Shown: in pieces, positions 8,198 to 11,672 of the stretch | Layout: every line of letters starts with the position of its first letter | How positions within the stretch are numbered: position 1 is the stretch's first letter | From: a bacterium | Lineage (GTDB): Bacteria > Chloroflexota > Chloroflexia > Thermomicrobiales > UBA6265 | DNA length: 11,672 nucleotides | NCBI GenBank assembly: GCA_029977305.1 | Contig: JAPOLF010000048.1 | Coordinates: forward strand, 1 to 11,672 | Reading direction: 5' to 3' | Notes under the pieces: model-generated | The model's input: only the letters and a program-made list of their open reading frames with translations | The model's database searches: none | Told to the model about the DNA's origin: nothing | Program-made: the position numbers and the translations under genes

Positions 8198-8225
8198 GTG
8201 ATTTCGGCGTCCGGACTGCTATACT
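8198..8225 (+). promoter_or_regulatory. Extended -10 promoter upstream of ftsZ
   Basis: TGCTATACT (8217-8225) is a strong extended -10: the TG is one base before TATACT, which matches 5 of 6 of TATAAT. A weak -35 (GTGATT, 8198-8203) is 16 bases upstream, acceptable for an extended -10 promoter. The palindrome GTCCGGAC (8209-8216) lies between them, touching the TG, and could be an operator. It is 26 bases after the ddl stop. Transcription would begin near 8232. Confidence 0.6.
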
Positions 8226-8485
8226 GACTTTCGGGCACGGGTGCGTGGTTCCGGCGACGCAATTCGGATAATGTCGTCGGGTCGCGATCGGTGGAACCCC
8301 TTCACGCAGGGACGGCGACGGGTGGTGATCCCGCGCCATGTGGGAGACACGCCGGGGGTACCGCCATCGAGACCACGGATGCCGGGAATCACGGACACGC
8401 CCAGCAAGTGCACCTCCCGTTCCTGACGGTCACCGACCGCCAGACGGTCGACCCGCTCCACCAGTTCGCCGCGGAGGAACAACGC
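8226..8485 (+). other. Long 5' leader of ftsZ
   Basis: About 254 transcribed bases separate the likely start point near 8232 from the ftsZ ATG. A second -10-like GATAAT occurs at 8267-8272 without a clear -35. Near the ftsZ start, GACGGTC occurs twice (8425-8431, 8443-8449). The segment can form either GGTC/GACC (8428-8438) or CGACCG/CGGTCG (8434-8450), which exclude each other. The ftsZ frame is open back to GTG 8291, but that start has no ribosome site. I recognise no known riboswitch. Confidence 0.45.
8473..8478 (+). promoter_or_regulatory. Ribosome binding site that decides the ftsZ start
   Basis: GGAGGA lies 7 bases before ATG 8486, the best Shine-Dalgarno in the window. It fixes ftsZ at 8486 in preference to the in-frame GTG codons at 8291 and 8408. 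Confidence 0.8.
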
Positions 8486-9748
8486 ATGGACTCCACCACC
8501 AATCGCGCTGAGGACCGATCGGGGTCTGGACCCGGGAATGACGCCGGAGAGAGCGGTTCGCACGGATCGCGGCCGACGTATCGGCCTGCTCGGCCGTCGG
8601 GGAACCAGCCGTTCGTGGACACGTTCGCCTCGATCAAGGTGATCGGTGTCGGTGGCGGCGGCGGGAACGCGATCAACCGGATGGTGGCGGCTGGGGTCGA
8701 CGGGATCGAGTTCATCAGCGTGAACACCGACGCACAGGCGCTGCTGACGAGCGAGGCGCCGATCAGCGTGCGGATCGGGGACAAGCTGACGAAGGGCCTC
8801 GGTGCAGGCGGCCGGCCGGAAACCGGCGAGCGTGCGGCGGAGGAGAGCGCGGAGACGCTGAGCGAACTCGTGCGCGGGGCGGACATGGTGTTCATCACCG
8901 CCGGCATGGGTGGCGGCACGGGCACCGGGGCGTCGCCGACGATCGCCAAGCTGGCGAAGTCCGCTGGGGCGCTGACGGTGGGTGTGGTCACCAAGCCCTT
9001 CGCATTCGAGGGATCGAAGCGGCGACGGGCGGCGGAGGAAGGGATCGATCGGCTGCGCGAGATGGTCGATGCGCTGATCGTGATCCCGAACGAGCGGTTG
9101 CTGCAGATGGTCGATCCGAAGACGACGATCACCGATGCGTTCCGGATGGCGGACGATGTGCTGCGTCAGGGCATCGGGGGGATTTCGGATTTGATCACCA
9201 AGCCGGGGATCATCAACCTCGACTTCGCCGACGTGAAGACGGTGATGAAGGATGCGGGCAGCGCGCTGATGGCGATCGGCCATGGGCACGGTGATTCGCG
9301 GTGCATCGACGCGGCGCGTGAGGCGATCGAGAGCCCGCTGCTGGAGATGAACATCCAAGGCGCGACGGGGGTGCTCTACAACATCACCGGTGGCACGAAC
9401 CTGACGCTCATGGAGACCAGTGAGGCGGCGGAGATCATCCGGGCGGCGGTGGACGAAGATGCGGAGATCATCTACGGCACCTCGGTTGATCCGGCGCTGG
9501 GCGATTCGGTGACGATCACGTTGATCGCAACAGGGTTCGATCAGGGACGATCGTTCGATCAGCCGGTGGTGCGGCACATGCCGCGATCGCAGGGGACGTC
9601 GCCGGCGCGGCAGATCCCGCCGACGCAGCCGCCGATCCTGCAGAACCAGACGCGGCCGCAGACGACGCCCCCCACCAGTCAGGCGGGTGCCGCTGATGAC
9701 GAGTGGGTCGGCGAGTCGTCGATCATCAAGTTCCTGCGCGAACGCTAG
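8486..9748 (+). CDS. ftsZ: Cell division GTPase FtsZ
   Basis: FtsZ is the tubulin-like GTPase that polymerises into the ring at mid-cell. From ATG 8486 it has 420 residues. The first 48 or so are Ser/Gly/Arg/Pro-rich and look disordered, longer than the 10-15 residue lead usual in well-studied FtsZs. The GTPase core starts at KVIGVGGGGGNAINRM. The tubulin signature GGGTGTG is residues 142-148, followed by ASP where AAP is more common. The synergy loop N244-LDFADVKTVM carries the catalytic-type Asp249. After about residue 365 a Pro/Gln/Thr-rich linker leads to the C-terminal peptide SSIIKFLRER, a recognisable form of the tail that binds membrane anchors such as FtsA or SepF. Neither partner is encoded here, although ftsA normally precedes ftsZ. 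nrdR follows after 18 bases and is probably cotranscribed. Confidence 0.97.
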   Translation: MDSTTNRAEDRSGSGPGNDAGESGSHGSRPTYRPARPSGNQPFVDTFASIKVIGVGGGGGNAINRMVAAGVDGIEFISVNTDAQALLTSEAPISVRIGDKLTKGLGAGGRPETGERAAEESAETLSELVRGADMVFITAGMGGGTGTGASPTIAKLAKSAGALTVGVVTKPFAFEGSKRRRAAEEGIDRLREMVDALIVIPNERLLQMVDPKTTITDAFRMADDVLRQGIGGISDLITKPGIINLDFADVKTVMKDAGSALMAIGHGHGDSRCIDAAREAIESPLLEMNIQGATGVLYNITGGTNLTLMETSEAAEIIRAAVDEDAEIIYGTSVDPALGDSVTITLIATGFDQGRSFDQPVVRHMPRSQGTSPARQIPPTQPPILQNQTRPQTTPPTSQAGAADDEWVGESSIIKFLRER

Positions 9749-9766
9749 CGGAAACGAGACGCCGTC

Positions 9767-10228
9767 GTGCGCTGCCCGTATTGCCACGCCTCCGACAGTC
9801 GGGTGACCGACAGCCGGGAACTGGGCGGTGGTGCGTCGATCCGGCGACGGCGCGAGTGTGCGGGGTGCGGTCGGCGCTTCACGACCTACGAGCGGGTGGA
9901 GAACACCGAACTCGTGGTGGTGAAGAAGGACGGGCGGCGGCAGGAATTCGACCCGGCGAAATTGCGGCAGAAGTTGCGCGTGGCGCTGACGAAGCGGCCG
10001 GTGGGCGAGGCGCAGATCGATGCGCTGATCGCGCGGGTTGAGGCGGCGCTGATGAGCCTCGGCACGGCTGAGGTGACGGCGGAGCAAGTTGGCGAGGCGG
10101 TGCTGCGGGAACTGAAGGGGCTGGATGAGGTGGCCTACATCCGGTTCGCGTCGGTGTACCGGCAGTTCGCGGACCTGAATGATCTGCAGCGGGCGATCGA
10201 GTCGATGCGGGAGAAGGACGGGGGCTGA
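9767..10228 (+). CDS. nrdR: Transcriptional repressor NrdR
   Basis: NrdR is a cytoplasmic repressor of ribonucleotide reductase genes that senses ATP/dATP. The frame gives 153 residues, the normal length. The zinc ribbon has Cys3, Cys6, Cys31 and Cys34, with DSR and the RRRR run (26-29) between, then RFTTYE. The ATP-cone domain occupies about 49-139, including VVKKDGRRQEFDPAKL, KRPVGE and the closing LDEVAYIRFASVYRQF. GTG 9767 begins the invariant RCPYC, so the start is secure although its ribosome site is weak. It lies 18 bases after ftsZ and is probably in the same transcript, ending at the hairpin at 10256-10281. No ribonucleotide reductase gene or obvious NrdR box pair is visible in the window, so its targets lie elsewhere. 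Confidence 0.96.
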   Translation: MRCPYCHASDSRVTDSRELGGGASIRRRRECAGCGRRFTTYERVENTELVVVKKDGRRQEFDPAKLRQKLRVALTKRPVGEAQIDALIARVEAALMSLGTAEVTAEQVGEAVLRELKGLDEVAYIRFASVYRQFADLNDLQRAIESMREKDGG

Positions 10229-10255
10229 TCCCTGATCTCGCGGCAAGTAATGATG

Positions 10256-10281
10256 ACGGGCGAGGCATCAGCCTCGCCCGT
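10256..10281. terminator. Hairpin between convergent nrdR and trxA
   Basis: ACGGGCGAGGC (10256-10266) and GCCTCGCCCGT (10271-10281) form a perfect 11-bp stem with an ATCA loop. It sits 28 bases after the nrdR stop and 29 bases beyond the trxA stop on the other strand. The T-runs are poor (CATCATTACTT on the - strand, none on +). Its position between convergent genes nevertheless argues for a shared terminator. Confidence 0.7.
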
Positions 10282-10309
10282 GGTGTGTCGGGGGCTTTGC
10301 GACGGTGGA

Positions 10310-10639
10310 TCAGCCCTCGAGGTGCTCGTCGATCATTGCGGTGATCTTGCTCGGGGCGACGCCGCCTTGGAGTCGGTCCTGCACTTCCCCACCCTTGAAG
10401 ACCATGACGGTCGGGAGGAGCATGACGTTGTAGGCGAGGGCCTGCTCCTGGTTGTCGTCGATGTTCATCTTGACGATCTTGACCTTGCCGGCGGTCTTGT
10501 CGGCGACATCCTCGAGGACCTTGGAGACGGTTCGGCACGGACCGCACCACGGGGCCCAGAAGTCGACGACGACGAGGCCGTCGGCTTGGAGGACCTCACT
10601 GGCGAACGAGGCGTCGTCGATGTCGCGTAGTGTCCCCAC
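10310..10639 (-). CDS. trxA: Thioredoxin
   Basis: Thioredoxin is a small cytoplasmic dithiol protein that reduces disulfides in partners such as ribonucleotide reductase. The 109 residues match the classic single-domain length. The active site is WCGPC (Cys32, Cys35) within VVVDFWAPWCGPCR. The family's cis-proline is Pro76 in LLPTVMVF, and the GGV that follows strand 5 is present. No signal peptide is seen. The GTG start has AGGGAG 9 bases upstream (10649-10654 on this strand). It is convergent with nrdR, and a partial gene lies 99 bases upstream on the same strand. Its codon choice differs sharply from the + strand genes: 13 of 14 valines are GTC. Confidence 0.96.
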   Translation of the reverse strand: MGTLRDIDDASFASEVLQADGLVVVDFWAPWCGPCRTVSKVLEDVADKTAGKVKIVKMNIDDNQEQALAYNVMLLPTVMVFKGGEVQDRLQGGVAPSKITAMIDEHLEG

Positions 10640-10705
10640 CGTGTGCTGCTCCCTGCGTACGTACGGAATGATCGGTGCCGGAACATCGCCGGCGGTTATC
10701 CGCAG

Positions 10706-10714
10706 AGGGTACCA
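10706..10714 (-). promoter_or_regulatory. Weak candidate trxA promoter (-10 region)
   Basis: Read on the - strand, TGGTACCCT (10714 to 10706) has the TG of an extended -10 followed by TACCCT, matching only T, A and the final T. It is about 67 bases before the trxA start. No convincing -35 is seen. A CGTACGTACG palindrome (10656-10665) lies between it and the trxA ribosome site. Confidence 0.25.
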
Positions 10715-10738
10715 CGGGAGGCGTCCGGACGGGGTGGA

Positions 10739-11672
10739 TCAGGGTGTGACAGGCGAGCAGCCGTTGTAGAAGAAGATGTCGATTTCCACGGTGCCATCGG
10801 GTTTTTCCGGGGATGAAGGGTTCCAGAAGCGCTGGATGCCGGTACGCTCGTCGTCAAAGGTTTCGGGGTTGTCCGCCCAGAGGATGGCTTGGATGCGCTG
10901 GGCCAGCGCGATGCCGGAGTCGAGTTCCGGCGAGAAGCCGCTGATGAGGACGAAACCAGCGCGACATTCGGGGGCGGGGTATTTCGCCATGACCGCCTGC
11001 AACTTGGTGCGGGCGTCGTTCATGGCGTCCTCGTCGCCGTTGAGCATGCCTTGCAGATCAACTTGGATGGTCTCGGCGACGGCGGAGGGGTTCAAGGAGC
11101 CGCTGAGCGCGACCTGCGCGAGGGCGGTGGCTTCGGCCTGCAGATTGAGGTTCATCGCATTGAGCGCTTCGATGGTGGCGGCGACGGAGGTGCCCTCGGC
11201 CTCGGCGGTGGCGAGATCGGCGGAGGTGCGTTGGCCGGAGGCTTGCATGGCATCGATGGTGGCGAGGGCGTCGCCGAGGTTGGTCTGGCCGGCGGCAGCA
11301 GCACTGGTGGCGAGGATCGAGACCGCGGTGGAGGTCGCGGCATTGGCGGCATCCTGTGCCTCGAGCGCGGTGATGGTCTCTTGCGCGGCGGCGGCGGCGA
11401 GGGTGGCAACGGCGGCGCTGGTGGCTGCGGCTTCGATGGTCGCATCGAAGGCCGTGCGATCGCTGGCGGCGGCGGTGGAGATCGCCGCGACCGTCGCTTG
11501 CGAGGCGAGGGCGGTCTCGGTGGCTTGGGCGTCCATGGTGGCGCGGGCGTCGGCACTCATGGCCTCACGGGTGAGGAGGGCCTCGGCGGTGGCGGTCCCC
11601 TGCAGTTGGGCGAGGGCCTGATCGGTGGCGCGTGCCGCGGCGGTGGCGAGGGCCTCATCGCCAAGGGCGACC
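10739..11672 (-). CDS. Ala/Thr-rich low-complexity protein with a small C-terminal domain, 5' end missing
   Basis: I do not recognise this gene and assign no function. The frame is open through the right edge, so the 310 residues seen are the C-terminal part. The ATG at 11558-11560 is probably internal, because the same composition continues upstream without a stop. The first 190 or so residues (down to about base 11098) are mostly Ala, Thr, Ser, Glu, Gln and Leu, with ATATAEA-like runs. They suggest a long helix or coiled coil, or a low-complexity spacer. About 110 residues follow with normal composition: DLQGMLNGDEDA, CRAGFVLISGFSPELDSG and a closing VEIDIFFYNGC. Two cysteines (fragment residues 236 and 305) could form a disulfide if the domain is exported. 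The ISGFSPELDSGIALAQRI to VEIDIFF pattern faintly recalls OmpA-like domains, which is only a suggestion. A signal or membrane segment, if any, would lie outside the window. Confidence 0.75.
   Translation of the reverse strand, partial: VALGDEALATAAARATDQALAQLQGTATAEALLTREAMSADARATMDAQATETALASQATVAAISTAAASDRTAFDATIEAAATSAAVATLAAAAAQETITALEAQDAANAATSTAVSILATSAAAAGQTNLGDALATIDAMQASGQRTSADLATAEAEGTSVAATIEALNAMNLNLQAEATALAQVALSGSLNPSAVAETIQVDLQGMLNGDEDAMNDARTKLQAVMAKYPAPECRAGFVLISGFSPELDSGIALAQRIQAILWADNPETFDDERTGIQRFWNPSSPEKPDGTVEIDIFFYNGCSPVTP

Noticed and set aside
8241..8426. A 61-codon frame in the ftsZ leader as a leader peptide
   Set aside because: It starts with GTG without a ribosome site and has no recognisable features or regulatory residue runs.
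8219..10246. A 675-codon open frame on the - strand opposite ftsZ and nrdR
   Set aside because: It mirrors two certain genes in a GC-rich region where stops are rare. The translation is Arg/His/Pro-rich with no family motif.
10776..11621. A 281-codon open frame on the + strand opposite the Ala/Thr-rich gene
   Set aside because: It ends in Ala-rich sequence that is the complement of the - strand repeats. Its left part has no natural protein look, while the - strand frame continues through the window edge and ends in an ordinary acidic domain.
1..11672. Frequent GATC and CGATCG words, as in Dam-type or repeat-palindrome genomes
   Set aside because: Most fall where the preferred Ile codon ATC follows a codon ending in G, or in GAT-C codon pairs. 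Codon use explains them without a special role.
1..11672. CRISPR array, mobile element, tRNA or rRNA
   Set aside because: No spaced direct repeats, transposase, terminal inverted repeats or RNA gene signatures were seen. All long stretches are assigned to housekeeping genes.

Overview
This is an ordinary chromosomal window from a GC-rich bacterium. It carries a compact division and cell-wall (dcw) cluster on the + strand, followed by two genes on the - strand. The best guess for the source is Chloroflexota, possibly Thermomicrobia-like. That guess rests on the Chloroflexi-like MurD and NrdR sequences, the ftsZ-nrdR adjacency, and an Ala/Thr-rich low-complexity protein of a kind familiar from that phylum. 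It is inference, not proof. No mobile element, CRISPR array, tRNA or rRNA is visible, and I found no previously undescribed system.

Layout, left to right: the 3' end of rsmH (16S rRNA methyltransferase), murF, mraY, murD, and one long gene that fuses murC to murB. These five genes are locked together by 1-4 base start/stop overlaps and look like one transcript, ending at a probable hairpin terminator near 6882-6912. After a 284-base spacer with two further hairpins comes ddl (D-Ala-D-Ala ligase), with a clear ribosome binding site. A second spacer of 292 bases holds a convincing extended -10 promoter and a long leader in front of ftsZ, followed closely by nrdR. A perfect 11-bp hairpin then separates nrdR from the convergent genes trxA (thioredoxin) and a 5'-truncated Ala/Thr-rich protein that runs off the right edge.

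Working together: MurB makes UDP-MurNAc, MurC adds L-Ala and MurD adds D-Glu. A diamino-acid ligase (MurE) would come next but is not here. Ddl makes D-Ala-D-Ala, MurF attaches it, and MraY moves the finished precursor onto undecaprenyl phosphate at the membrane. FtsZ builds the division ring, and NrdR adjusts ribonucleotide reductase expression to dNTP supply. Genes usually interspersed in this cluster (ftsL, ftsI, murE, ftsW, murG, ftsQ, ftsA) are absent from every expected slot. The most notable points are the murC-murB fusion, this stripped-down gene order, the long ftsZ leader, and opposite third-codon-position preference of + and - strand genes.
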